From Betaproteobacteria bacterium RIFCSPLOWO2_12_FULL_64_23 (GTDB lineage Bacteria; Pseudomonadota; Gammaproteobacteria; Burkholderiales; SG8-39), in assembly GCA_001770575.1 (NCBI GenBank), contig MERK01000073.1:1-37365 (forward strand): 37,365 bases of DNA. Direction: 5' to 3'. A program made the translations under genes and the position numbers. Under the pieces are notes generated by a model that saw nothing but the letters and a program-made list of their open reading frames with translations, ran no database searches and was not told the DNA's origin. Shown in pieces: positions 17,477 to 24,846 of this stretch (the first letter of the stretch is position 1; the number at the start of each line of letters is the position of its first letter).

Positions 17477-19665
17477 CGACTCTGGCCGCCCGTCTCCCGC
17501 CGCTCTATTTCGGCTTCGGCCGACAGCTTCCGCTGGTCATGCAGAGCGAAGCCGCTGAATGCGGGCTGGCCTGTCTGGCCATGATCGCCGGCTATCACGG
17601 CTACCGCACCGATCTGCTCAGCTTGCGCCAGCGCTTCGCCATCAGCCTCAAGGGGGCCACGCTCAAGAGCCTCATCGATGTCGCCGCCGCTCTCCACCTT
17701 TCCGCCCGTCCCCTGCGGCTGGAACTGGAGGATTTGGGCAAGTTGCGGACCCCCTGCATCCTGCACTGGAACTTGAATCACTTCGTGGTGCTCAAGCGCG
17801 TGCTGCGCAACGGTTCAGGCATTGTCATCCACGACCCGGCGCGGGGCGAACTCAAGGTGCCTGCGGCGGAAGTATCCACGCGCTTTACCGGGGTAGCGCT
17901 GGAACTCACCCCCACTCCGCGCTTCGAGAAGAAGGAAGAGAAACAACGCATCCGCCTGCGCGAAATGATGGGCAGTGTGGTCGGGCTGAAGCGTTCGCTC
18001 GCGCAAATTCTGCTGCTGGCAATGGCGCTCGAAGTCTTCGCCCTGGTCAGCCCCTTCCTCATGCAGTGGGTGGTCGACGGCGCGATCCTTTCTGCGGATC
18101 GGGACCTGCTCACCCTGCTGGTGCTGGGCTTCGGGCTGCTGATGGTGATCCAGACCGGCATCGGCCTCGCGCGCTCCTGGGTGGTGATGTTCATGTCCAC
18201 ACACCTGAACCTGCAATGGATCGCCAACGTCTTCACCCACCTGCTGCGCCTGCCGGTGAGCTATTTCGAGAAACGCCACCTCGGCGACGTGGTCTCGCGC
18301 TTCGGCGCCGTCGGCGCCATTCAGCGCACGCTGACCACCAGTTTTGTCGAAGCCATCCTGGACGGCCTGATGGCGGTCGCCACTCTGGGTATGATGCTGG
18401 TGTACAGCATGAAACTGTCCATCGTCGTGTTCGTGTCTGTCGCTCTTTACGCCCTGCTGCGCTGGGCGGCGTACCGGCCCTTGCGCCGCGCCAGCGAGGA
18501 GCAGATCGTGCTCTCGGCCAGGGAACAGTCGCTATTCCTCGAATCGATTCGCGGCGTACAGTCGATCAAGCTGTTCAATCACGAGGAGGCGCGCCGCGCC
18601 CGCTGGCTCAACGCCGTGGCGGACGCCACCAATCGCGGCATCGCCACGCAGAAGATGACACTGGGTTTCGGCACCGCCCACAGCTTCGTCGCCGGCGCGG
18701 AAAACCTGCTGATCGTCTGGCTGGGCGCCCACCTGGTGATGGACAACGTCTTCTCGGTCGGCATGCTGTTCGCCTTCACCAGCTACAAGGCCAGCTTTAC
18801 CGGCCGCGTCTACTCCCTGATCGACAAATGGGTGGAACTGAAAATGCTCTCGCTCCAGGCCGAGCGCCTGGCCGACATCGTGTTGTCCGAGCCGGAGTCG
18901 GAGGAGAATACTCCGGCGACCGGCAACGGCAGCGAGACCGGCGAGAACATCGTTCTTGGCGGACGTGCCGAGCGCGAATTGACGGACACCACACTCAAAG
19001 CGAGGAACCTTTCCTTCCGCTATTCGGACGCCGAACCGTGGGTACTCAGGAACCTGAATCTCAGAATACTCCCCGGCGAAGCCGTCGCCGTGGTCGGCCC
19101 CTCGGGCTGCGGCAAGTCCACCCTGGTCAAGCTCCTGCTCGGACTGCTGAAACCCACCGAGGGCGAGGTGCTGGTCGGCGGCATACCTCTCGGGCACATT
19201 GGGGTCAAGAACTACCGCACGCTGCTCGGTGCGGTGATGCAGGAGGATCAACTGCTGGCCGGGTCGATTGCCGACAACATCGGTTTCTTCGATCCGCAGA
19301 TGGATGGCAAATGGCTGGAGTCGTGCGCCAGACTCGCCGCCATTCACGCGGAGATCGAGGCCATGCCGATGGGCTACCTGACCCTGATCGGCGATATGGG
19401 CACGGCGCTCTCGGGCGGGCAGAAACAGCGTTTGCTGCTGGCGCGGGCCTTGTACAAGCGGCCGCAACTGCTGTTCTTAGACGAGGCCACCAGCCATCTG
19501 GATGTGGCGCGGGAGAGCGAAGTCAACCTCGCCGTGAAAGCTTTGAAACTCACCCGCGTCATCGTCGCTCATCGGCCGGAAACGATCCGGGCGGTGGAAC
19601 GGGTGGTTGAACTGGGTGGCGGGACGGTGGTGCGGGACTTAAGAGCGGAGCCGGACTATGCGTGA
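17473..19665 (+). CDS. Peptidase C39-containing ABC exporter for double-glycine-leader peptides
   Basis: This 730-residue exporter of the CvaB/LagD type removes the leader of a peptide and transports it across the inner membrane. An N-terminal C39 peptidase (about residues 20-145) has Gln24, catalytic Cys30 in AECGLACLAM, His103 in NHFVVL and Asp121 in IHDPARG. A six-helix membrane domain (about 180-450) follows. The ATPase has GPSGCGKST near 542, QEDQLLAGSI, LSGGQKQR and LLFLDEATSHLD near 667, with an H-loop in VAHRPET. All catalytic parts are intact. The GTG start at 17473 overlaps the HlyD stop (GTGA), which indicates translational coupling. The frame is open upstream, but residues before this GTG lie inside the HlyD gene and have no family match. 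The precursor at 19788 is the obvious substrate. Confidence 0.93.
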   Translation: MTTLAARLPPLYFGFGRQLPLVMQSEAAECGLACLAMIAGYHGYRTDLLSLRQRFAISLKGATLKSLIDVAAALHLSARPLRLELEDLGKLRTPCILHWNLNHFVVLKRVLRNGSGIVIHDPARGELKVPAAEVSTRFTGVALELTPTPRFEKKEEKQRIRLREMMGSVVGLKRSLAQILLLAMALEVFALVSPFLMQWVVDGAILSADRDLLTLLVLGFGLLMVIQTGIGLARSWVVMFMSTHLNLQWIANVFTHLLRLPVSYFEKRHLGDVVSRFGAVGAIQRTLTTSFVEAILDGLMAVATLGMMLVYSMKLSIVVFVSVALYALLRWAAYRPLRRASEEQIVLSAREQSLFLESIRGVQSIKLFNHEEARRARWLNAVADATNRGIATQKMTLGFGTAHSFVAGAENLLIVWLGAHLVMDNVFSVGMLFAFTSYKASFTGRVYSLIDKWVELKMLSLQAERLADIVLSEPESEENTPATGNGSETGENIVLGGRAERELTDTTLKARNLSFRYSDAEPWVLRNLNLRILPGEAVAVVGPSGCGKSTLVKLLLGLLKPTEGEVLVGGIPLGHIGVKNYRTLLGAVMQEDQLLAGSIADNIGFFDPQMDGKWLESCARLAAIHAEIEAMPMGYLTLIGDMGTALSGGQKQRLLLARALYKRPQLLFLDEATSHLDVARESEVNLAVKALKLTRVIVAHRPETIRAVERVVELGGGTVVRDLRAEPDYA

Positions 19666-19787
19666 GGGGTTTTCGAACGGAATCCGGAATTCTTCACTGG
19701 AACATCAGTGGAGTATGGGCGCGGTAGATGGGGTGGTCACCACTACGGATACCGCAATTTTGCTTTGTTTTTTCTTAGGAGATCATC
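19666..19787 (+). promoter_or_regulatory. Leader region of the bacteriocin gene with inverted repeats and ribosome site
   Basis: This 122-nt gap separates the exporter from its substrate gene. It holds a small inverted repeat (CACTG, 6 nt, CAGTG, around 19695-19710) and an operator-like palindrome GTGGT-C-ACCAC at 19733-19743. A T-rich run and a strong AGGAG ribosome site follow, six nt before the ATG at 19788. I see no convincing -35/-10 pair, so read-through from the exporter genes or an activated promoter are both possible. Confidence 0.45.
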
Positions 19788-19970
19788 ATGCGAGAAATGA
19801 CGGTAGGGGAAGTTGATGCGGTTAGCGGGGCGCTCGATAGTGAAACCGCTGGACTTGCGATTATTGGTATGTCGATGATTCCAGCTATCAATGTCGTCCT
19901 GGCTGGGGTTGCCTTAGGCATCGGGATGGGACTGCTCTTGGGACCATCCATTACTAATCTCTTGAGGTAG
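19788..19970 (+). CDS. Class II microcin/bacteriocin precursor with double-glycine-type leader
   Basis: This 60-residue peptide begins MREMTVGEVDAVSGA, a leader of the colicin V/double-glycine class: hydrophobic residues at -4 (Val12), -7 (Val9) and -12 (Met4), Glu8 at -8 and Gly-Ala at -2/-1. Cleavage by the neighbouring C39 exporter after Ala15 would release a 45-residue peptide starting LDSETAG. The mature part has no Cys. It is almost wholly hydrophobic and carries a glycine zipper: Gly40, Gly44, Gly46, Gly48 and Gly52. A helix-breaking Pro32 and the single Arg60 are also notable. It should insert into membranes. A strong AGGAG ribosome site precedes it. Antibacterial activity is inferred from leader, context and composition. 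I do not recognise the mature sequence as a named bacteriocin. A signalling role is an alternative. Confidence 0.8.
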   Translation: MREMTVGEVDAVSGALDSETAGLAIIGMSMIPAINVVLAGVALGIGMGLLLGPSITNLLR

Positions 19971-19995
19971 GTGTTCTTTGGGTTGTGAATGGATT

Positions 19996-20027
19996 GGAAG
20001 GATGTGGTACAGATACCATATCCTTCC
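19996..20027 (+). terminator. Stem-loop after the bacteriocin gene (attenuator or mRNA-stabilising hairpin)
   Basis: Arms GGAAGGATGTGGTA (19996-20009) and TACCATATCCTTCC (20014-20027) pair over 14 positions with one G-U pair around a CAGA loop. It starts 25 nt after the peptide stop. No U-run follows, so partial termination or protection of the peptide mRNA is more likely than full termination. Either would let the peptide be made in excess over the downstream rhomboid. Confidence 0.6.
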
Positions 20028-20114
20028 ACTAAGCGTTGCAATGTTGCCCTAGCGCTGTGATACTTTCAAAATACTGTTCGCACTTCGGACCAGCGCTCCG
20101 GGTAAGGGGATGAG

Positions 20115-21158
20115 ATGAGTTGTCGCGAACTGCCCGAACAGCAATGGGCCGATCCAGCATCGTGTCCGTCGCACGATCCAACTGGCTGGGCCATTTGGAA
20201 GGGAAATCGATCTGTCCCGTGTAGTGGCGTAGGCGATGTTCTCGCGAAATTGAAAGGATGGCATCCGTTACACGGCATTTTGGTGGGGAGACCGGGTTCT
20301 GAGCGCTTTGTTGCTCCGATGAGTGTCGATGAACTCAGGGAGCCTCTCGCCAGATCGCTCGTTCGCAGCCAGCGGGTCGGACTTTGGTCCATGGTTGTGT
20401 TTGCCTGTTTGTCGATCGGGGCGCTCGGCTTGGTCTTCACGCGAGCAAGCATCGTATTTGCGACTATCGTCGTGCTTGGTGTTCTGATGCACACGACCGA
20501 CTATCTTCTTTTGAGCGGTGAGCGAGCAGCGAATGAAAGGACGCTATTTTTCTACTCTTTGTGGTTTGGTCGATCCGGTAGGTCGGGCCTGGTGTTCTGG
20601 TGTGTCGTCGGCCTGGGAATGGGCATCACCCAGAGCGTCCTCCAACATAGCCTAGGCGGGTTGGAACCCTTGGTAATCAGATTCGGCGCTTACTACCCGG
20701 CCATATCGGGAGGGGAGTGGTGGCGGATTGTCATCGGGCCGTTCTTCCATAGTGGGATTCTTCATTTCCTTGCGAATCTTTCTGGCCTCATTCTTGTCGG
20801 GCCGATGCTGTGGTTGGCCGTCGGGCCGTGGCGTGGGGTCTTGACGTTCTTGCTTGGCAATTCCGCCGGCGTGTTGGCGGCTCTTGTTATGAACGTGGCG
20901 GGTCACGATTCTTATCTGGGTGTTTCTGCCGGCGTCTTCGCGCTGCTCGGCCTTCTGGTTACGGCAGGGATGTTGAATCCGCGTTTGCTGCCGCGCGGTT
21001 TGGCGATCATGTTCGCTTGGTTTGCGGCAATCTGTGGAGTCGGCGCTGAAGCATTGCCGAGCACTTCAACCGTCGCTCATTTGGCGGGGTTTGCGACGGG
21101 GGTTCTTGCGGCCTGTTGGCCGTTTTCACGGGCTATTCGAACGCCTATGTCGCATTGA
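20115..21158 (+). CDS. Rhomboid-family intramembrane serine protease linked to a bacteriocin gene
   Basis: This 347-residue membrane protein has the full rhomboid active site. It carries H212-x4-H217-x3-N221 in HSGILHFLAN, the nucleophile Ser271 in YLGVSAGVFALLG, and His322 in the last helix (AHLAGFATG, an HxxGxxxG motif). GGEWWRI before the second core helix is also typical. About 90 residues precede the membrane part and contain Cys3, Cys17 and Cys36; I do not recognise this domain. Two extra helices (about 90-108 and 112-133) come before the rhomboid core. An AAGGGGA ribosome site precedes the ATG. GC content is lower than in the core genes (47-57% in samples counted). Its place after the precursor, where immunity genes usually sit, suggests self-protection or peptide processing. 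A general housekeeping rhomboid is the alternative. Confidence 0.85.
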   Translation: MSCRELPEQQWADPASCPSHDPTGWAIWKGNRSVPCSGVGDVLAKLKGWHPLHGILVGRPGSERFVAPMSVDELREPLARSLVRSQRVGLWSMVVFACLSIGALGLVFTRASIVFATIVVLGVLMHTTDYLLLSGERAANERTLFFYSLWFGRSGRSGLVFWCVVGLGMGITQSVLQHSLGGLEPLVIRFGAYYPAISGGEWWRIVIGPFFHSGILHFLANLSGLILVGPMLWLAVGPWRGVLTFLLGNSAGVLAALVMNVAGHDSYLGVSAGVFALLGLLVTAGMLNPRLLPRGLAIMFAWFAAICGVGAEALPSTSTVAHLAGFATGVLAACWPFSRAIRTPMSH

Positions 21159-21382
21159 TAGCGATCATAAATGCATCGGGCTCAATATGGGATATTCACT
21201 GGGCCATTGTTGTTGGCACCTATATTCCAGCAGACGCGACAGTTAGAGCCAGTTCAGGATATTTGTGGTGGCACAAGGTTGATCGTCTCCCCGGAAGCAG
21301 ATTGGACTTAAGCGGGAAATCTTGTTCATAATTAGCAAGGGCCACCTCTGGTTAACCCAAACCCGCAATTGGTGTCCCCCGG

Positions 21383-21388
21383 TATAAT
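21383..21388 (+). promoter_or_regulatory. -10 element of the fabI promoter
   Basis: A perfect TATAAT lies 28 nt before the fabI ATG. No good -35 is seen at 16-18 nt upstream, so an activator or other contacts may help. GGAG at 21407-21410 is the ribosome site. The rest of the 257-nt gap after the rhomboid gene (21159-21382) is low in GC, and I see no supported gene in it. Confidence 0.6.
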
Positions 21389-21415
21389 TCGCTTTTTTCG
21401 CACCCCGGAGTCCTC

Positions 21416-22204
21416 ATGGGTTTTCTGGCAGGAAAGCGCATTCTCATCGCCGGCTTGCTCAGTCACCGGTCGATTGCCTACGGCGTCGCCAAGGCCTGTC
21501 ACCGCGAGGGCGCCGATCTCGCGTTTACCTACCAGAACGAGCGCTTCAAGGAACGCGTGACCACGATGGCTGCCGACTTCGGCAGCCGCCTGGTGTTTCC
21601 CTGTGACGTCGCCAGCGACGCGGAGATCGCCAAGCTGTTCGCCGAACTCGGCGGCGTGTGGGGCGGCATGGACGGACTGGTGCACTCGATCGCCTACGCC
21701 CCGCGCGAAGCCATCGAGGGCGATTTTCTCGAAGGCATCTCGCGCGAGGCCTTTCACATCGCGCATGACGTATCGAGCTACAGCTTTGCCGCCCTGGCCA
21801 AGGCGGCGCTACCGCTGATGCAGGGCCGGCGCGCCGCGCTGCTGACGCTCACTTATCTTGGCGCGGTGCGCACCATGCCGAACTACAACGTGATGGGTCT
21901 GGCCAAGGCCAGCCTGGAGGCCGCGGTGCGCTACATGGCCGCGAGCCTGGGCCCGAAGGGCATACGCGTGAACGCAATTTCCGCGGGGCCGATCAAGACG
22001 CTGGCGGCTGCCGGCATCGGCAACTTCGGCAAGCTGCTCGCCTACAACGCCAAGCATGCGCCGTTGCGGCGCAATGTCACCATCGACGAAGTGGGAAACG
22101 CCGCTGCGTTCTTGTGCAGCGACCTCGCCAGCGGCATCACCGGCGAGGTGACCTACGTCGACGGCGGCTTCAACACCACTGCGCTCGGCACCGTGGAAGT
22201 CTAA
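21416..22204 (+). CDS. fabI: Enoyl-[acyl-carrier-protein] reductase (NADH)
   Basis: This 262-residue cytoplasmic enzyme carries out the last reduction of each fatty-acid elongation cycle and is the target of triclosan in other bacteria. It is a short-chain dehydrogenase fold protein of normal FabI length. The N-terminal [21 protein letters not shown] binds NADH. The active site has Tyr147, Tyr157 and Lys164 (in YNVMGLAKA), matching Y-x9-Y-x6-K of FabI rather than classical short-chain dehydrogenases. The end [13 protein letters not shown] is also typical. It converges on ppiD, with 25 nt between the two stop codons. Confidence 0.96.
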   Translation: MGFLAGKRILIAGLLSHRSIAYGVAKACHREGADLAFTYQNERFKERVTTMAADFGSRLVFPCDVASDAEIAKLFAELGGVWGGMDGLVHSIAYAPREAIEGDFLEGISREAFHIAHDVSSYSFAALAKAALPLMQGRRAALLTLTYLGAVRTMPNYNVMGLAKASLEAAVRYMAASLGPKGIRVNAISAGPIKTLAAAGIGNFGKLLAYNAKHAPLRRNVTIDEVGNAAAFLCSDLASGITGEVTYVDGGFNTTALGTVEV

Positions 22205-22230
22205 GCGGGGATCGCGCCGCGATCCCCCGC
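22205..22230. terminator. Hairpin between the convergent fabI and ppiD stop codons
   Basis: GCGGGGATCGC and GCGATCCCCCGC pair around a short loop, with one bulged base. The stem fills the whole gap between the two genes and could stop transcription from either side. On the plus strand a pyrimidine-rich CTCTTCTTCTCC follows some 6 nt later, but there is no clean U-run. Confidence 0.55.
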
Positions 22231-24125
22231 TATGGGCTCTTCTTCTCCAGACTTGCCCTGTTGATTTCTATCTTGGCCGCGGCCCTGAGGCCGGCGATAT
22301 AGGCGGCCGAGTCCTCCTGCGCGGCTTGCCGCGCCAGCTGCTCCTGCATCTCTTTCTCGCGCGCGGCGTCGGCCGGCGGCGCGTCGATCACGCGCGAAAT
22401 CCGGTATATGCCGTAGCCGCGGTCGCGCAGTTCCACGCCCAGGTAGACCGGCAGCTTGCCGCTATCGGCGCGGAAAATCGCCTTCAACGCATCCGGGTGC
22501 ACCGCCGGCTTGCCCTGACGCTCGACCGTCCTGGCCGCGCTCCAGGTCAGCCCTGCGTCTTTGCCCTGCTGCAACTCGGCGTATTTGGCCGCGCCGCGCT
22601 TGACCGCCAGTGCCATGGCTTCCTGCGCGGTCAGCTTTTTCGCAATCTCGGCCTTGACTTCATCCAGCGGTCTCGGCGCGGCGGGTTTGTGCTCGATCAC
22701 GCGCGCCACCAGCAGCGTGTCGGAGCCGGCGTCCACCACCTCCGTGTTGTGCTTGTTCTTGATCGAATCGGGCGAGAACAAGGCATCCAGTATCCTCTGG
22801 TTATTGAGCACGCCGGCCGCAGCGTCGACCTGGCGCGTGAGCCACCCGGACTGCTGCAGCTTGAGCTTGAACTTGTCGGCGATCGGTTGCAGGCTGTCCG
22901 GCTGCTCGTAGGCGAGATTGCTGAAGGTTTCTGCGGCTTCGGCAAATTTCCTGCCCAGGTGCTGCTTCTTCAGGTCTTTTTCGATGTCGGCACGCATTGC
23001 CTGAAAATCCTTGACCGCCGGAGCGGTAATCAGGATATGGCTGGCCTGGCGCTGCTCGGGCTCGCCGTCCTTGGCCGGCTTGATTCCGGTCTGCTTGATG
23101 ATGTGAAAACCGAAGCTCGACTCGACGATGCCGCTCAGCTGCCCCGGTTTGAGCTTGAACACCGCGTCCTCGAACGGCTTGACCATTGCGCCACGCGCGA
23201 AGTAGCCGAGATCGCCGCCGTTGTCCTTGGAGCCGGGATCCTGAGAATGCTGCTTGGCCTGCTCGGCAAATGTTCCTGGCGCGGCGCGCAGCTGCGCCAG
23301 CAGATCTTCGGCCTTCTTCTTCGCCGCGGCGCGTTCCTCGAATTTGGCGCGCACGTTGCTGTCGTACCAGCCGCGCACCTCGGCCTCGCTCACCGTCTCC
23401 AGTGCGGCCAGCGCGTCCGCATTGAGCACGGCGTACTCCGCGCGCACCTGCTCCGGCAGCACGAACTCGCCCGGATGGCTGTTGTAATAGGCCGTGACCG
23501 CGTCGGGCGCGAGCTTGACCTCGCCCGCGAACTGCTCGAACGCCAGCACCACCTCGGATATTTCCCGTCGCTGCCCCTGGATCGCGAGCATGCGCGCGAC
23601 CTGCGCTTTGCCCACCAGGCTCGATTCGGCCAGTGCGCCGTTCAGCTGCTGCAGTTCGACGTCCCGGCGCAGTCGGGCCTCGAATACCACGTCGCTCATG
23701 CCTTGCGCGCGCAGCATGGCATCGTAGCGCGACTTGGAGAACTGGCCGTTTTCCTGGAACGCCGGCAGTCCCGTGACTATGTCGCGCAGCTGCCCGTCGG
23801 TCACCACCAGGTTGCTCTTGGCCGCGCGCAGCGCGAGCAGGCGCTGCTGTATCAGCTGTTCGAGAAGCTCGGCGCGCTGTTCCGGCGTATCCAACAGCGC
23901 GGCGTCGAAATTGCGCCCGAGAAGCGCGCGCAGACGCTCCTGCTGGTCGCGCTGCGCCAGACTGAATTCCTGCAGGGAAATCTTCTGCCCGGCGACCTCG
24001 GCCAGATCCTGCACCGTACCCCCGCTGCGTTGATAGGAGTCAATGCCCCAGAATGCGAACGGAAGCACCATCAGCGCCAGCAGCAATTGCACCAGCCTCT
24101 TGTGCTTATGGACTAGATCGAACAT
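22230..24125 (-). CDS. ppiD: Periplasmic peptidyl-prolyl isomerase/chaperone PpiD
   Basis: This 631-residue folding factor is anchored in the inner membrane and helps proteins emerging from the Sec translocon. One N-terminal anchor helix (about residues 12-28, LVQLLLALMVLPFAFWGI) is followed by a SurA-like N domain. A parvulin rotamase domain lies at about 265-365, including NGGDLGYFARGAMVKPFEDA and SSFGFHIIKQTG. A long C-terminal helical region follows. The length is typical of PpiD. Its position next to lon-hupB and the tRNAs is the usual one in proteobacteria. A terminator separates it from the tRNA genes, so it probably has its own weak promoter or depends on read-through. Confidence 0.94.
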   Translation of the reverse strand: MFDLVHKHKRLVQLLLALMVLPFAFWGIDSYQRSGGTVQDLAEVAGQKISLQEFSLAQRDQQERLRALLGRNFDAALLDTPEQRAELLEQLIQQRLLALRAAKSNLVVTDGQLRDIVTGLPAFQENGQFSKSRYDAMLRAQGMSDVVFEARLRRDVELQQLNGALAESSLVGKAQVARMLAIQGQRREISEVVLAFEQFAGEVKLAPDAVTAYYNSHPGEFVLPEQVRAEYAVLNADALAALETVSEAEVRGWYDSNVRAKFEERAAAKKKAEDLLAQLRAAPGTFAEQAKQHSQDPGSKDNGGDLGYFARGAMVKPFEDAVFKLKPGQLSGIVESSFGFHIIKQTGIKPAKDGEPEQRQASHILITAPAVKDFQAMRADIEKDLKKQHLGRKFAEAAETFSNLAYEQPDSLQPIADKFKLKLQQSGWLTRQVDAAAGVLNNQRILDALFSPDSIKNKHNTEVVDAGSDTLLVARVIEHKPAAPRPLDEVKAEIAKKLTAQEAMALAVKRGAAKYAELQQGKDAGLTWSAARTVERQGKPAVHPDALKAIFRADSGKLPVYLGVELRDRGYGIYRISRVIDAPPADAAREKEMQEQLARQAAQEDSAAYIAGLRAAAKIEINRASLEKKSP

Positions 24126-24143
24126 GAAGTTAAGCTCTCAAGT

Positions 24144-24173
24144 AAAAAGGCGAACCCCTGTCTGGGTTCGCCT
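24144..24173 (-). terminator. Rho-independent terminator after tRNA-Asp
   Basis: On the minus strand AGGCGAACCC pairs perfectly with GGGTTCGCCT around a 6-nt loop and is followed by a run of five T. It lies 8 nt beyond the tRNA-Asp 3' end and just upstream of the ppiD start, so it ends the tRNA transcript. Confidence 0.88.
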
Positions 24174-24181
24174 TTCGTTGC

Positions 24182-24258
24182 TGGCGGAGTGGACGGGACT
24201 CGAACCCGCGACCTCTGCCGTGACAGGGCAGCATTCTAACCAACTGAACTACCACTCC
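24182..24258 (-). tRNA. tRNA-Asp (GTC)
   Basis: This 77-nt tRNA has acceptor arms GGAGTGG and CCACTCC, with an encoded CCA end. The anticodon loop CTGTCAC between CTGCC and GGCAG gives GTC. The T arm contains GGTTCGAGTCC. It is the second of two tandem tRNAs between hupB and ppiD. Confidence 0.97.
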
Positions 24259-24275
24259 AGCAATACGGAACACCC

Positions 24276-24351
24276 TGGTGGGTGCTGAGAGGCTCGAACT
24301 CCCGACATTCGCCGTGTAAAGGCGACGCTCTACCAACTGAGCTAAGCACCC
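24276..24351 (-). tRNA. tRNA-Val (TAC)
   Basis: This 76-nt tRNA has acceptor arms GGGTGCT and AGCACCC, with an encoded CCA end. The anticodon loop TTTACAC between TCGCC and GGCGA gives TAC. The D arm AGCTCAGTTGGTAGAGC is standard. Its 3' end lies 17 nt from tRNA-Asp, and the two are probably cut from one transcript. No good promoter is seen in the 45-nt gap to hupB, so read-through from hupB is possible. Confidence 0.97.
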
Positions 24352-24396
24352 TATTGGACTGATTGAAACGCGGGGCGCTCTGGTCCAAAAAGGGCG

Positions 24397-24669
24397 CTAG
24401 TTTAACGCATCTTTCAGTGCTTTGCCAGCGCGGAATTTTGGAACGCGCGCGGCCTTGATCTTGATGCTCGCGCCGGTGCGCGGATTGCGCCCGTTGCGCG
24501 CCGCGCGTTTGCCGACGTAGAAAGTACCGAATCCTACCAGCGTCACCATGCCGCCTTTCTTCATCGTGGTCTTGATTGCGGTTACGGTCGCGTCCAGGGC
24601 GCGTCCGGCCGCCGCCTTGGAGACGTCAGCCGACTTGGCGATTTGATCAATCATTTCGGATTTGTTCAC
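24397..24669 (-). CDS. hupB: DNA-binding protein HU-beta
   Basis: This 90-residue nucleoid protein bends and compacts DNA as a dimer. It starts [19 protein letters not shown] and contains the DNA-binding arm [21 protein letters not shown], both typical of HU. The start is GTG at 24667-24669, with a GAGGGGG ribosome site six nt upstream. It lies downstream of lon, the standard place for hupB, but has its own strong promoter at 24789-24818. Confidence 0.97.
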   Translation of the reverse strand: MNKSEMIDQIAKSADVSKAAAGRALDATVTAIKTTMKKGGMVTLVGFGTFYVGKRAARNGRNPRTGASIKIKAARVPKFRAGKALKDALN

Positions 24670-24788
24670 GTTGAACCCCCTCTTCTCTTATTGAGTTTGG
24701 CCATGGGAAAAAAAAGATTGGAATAGATGCGCTGTCGGGGTGAGAATGCGACCGCAACCTTGTCTTGGCCGACAATGGCTGCACGGCC

Positions 24789-24818
24789 TTTATAGCAAGC
24801 GCCATTCACGCGTGTCAA
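24789..24818 (-). promoter_or_regulatory. Near-consensus sigma-70 promoter of hupB
   Basis: On the minus strand TTGACA (24813-24818) and TATAAA (24789-24794) are separated by 18 nt. It lies in the 177-nt lon-hupB gap and leaves a leader of roughly 110 nt before hupB. Such a strong promoter fits the high abundance of HU. Confidence 0.85.
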
Positions 24819-24846
24819 GCGCTTTTCCGGTGCGATCGGTGCGCGC

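Noticed and set aside
19658..19816. Small frame starting ATG at the exporter end and running into the bacteriocin gene
   Set aside because: It has no spaced ribosome site or leader motif, and it overlaps the well-supported peptide gene in another frame.
21116..21331. 71-codon frame overlapping the end of the rhomboid gene (considered as an immunity protein)
   Set aside because: It begins at TTG inside the rhomboid gene, has no ribosome site and shows no clear membrane or family pattern. It could be a decayed remnant but is not supported as a gene.
15892..21415. Insertion sequence or integrase bordering the bacteriocin cassette
   Set aside because: I found no transposase, integrase, tRNA-end duplication or matching direct repeats at the borders. 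Transfer is suggested only by base composition and context.
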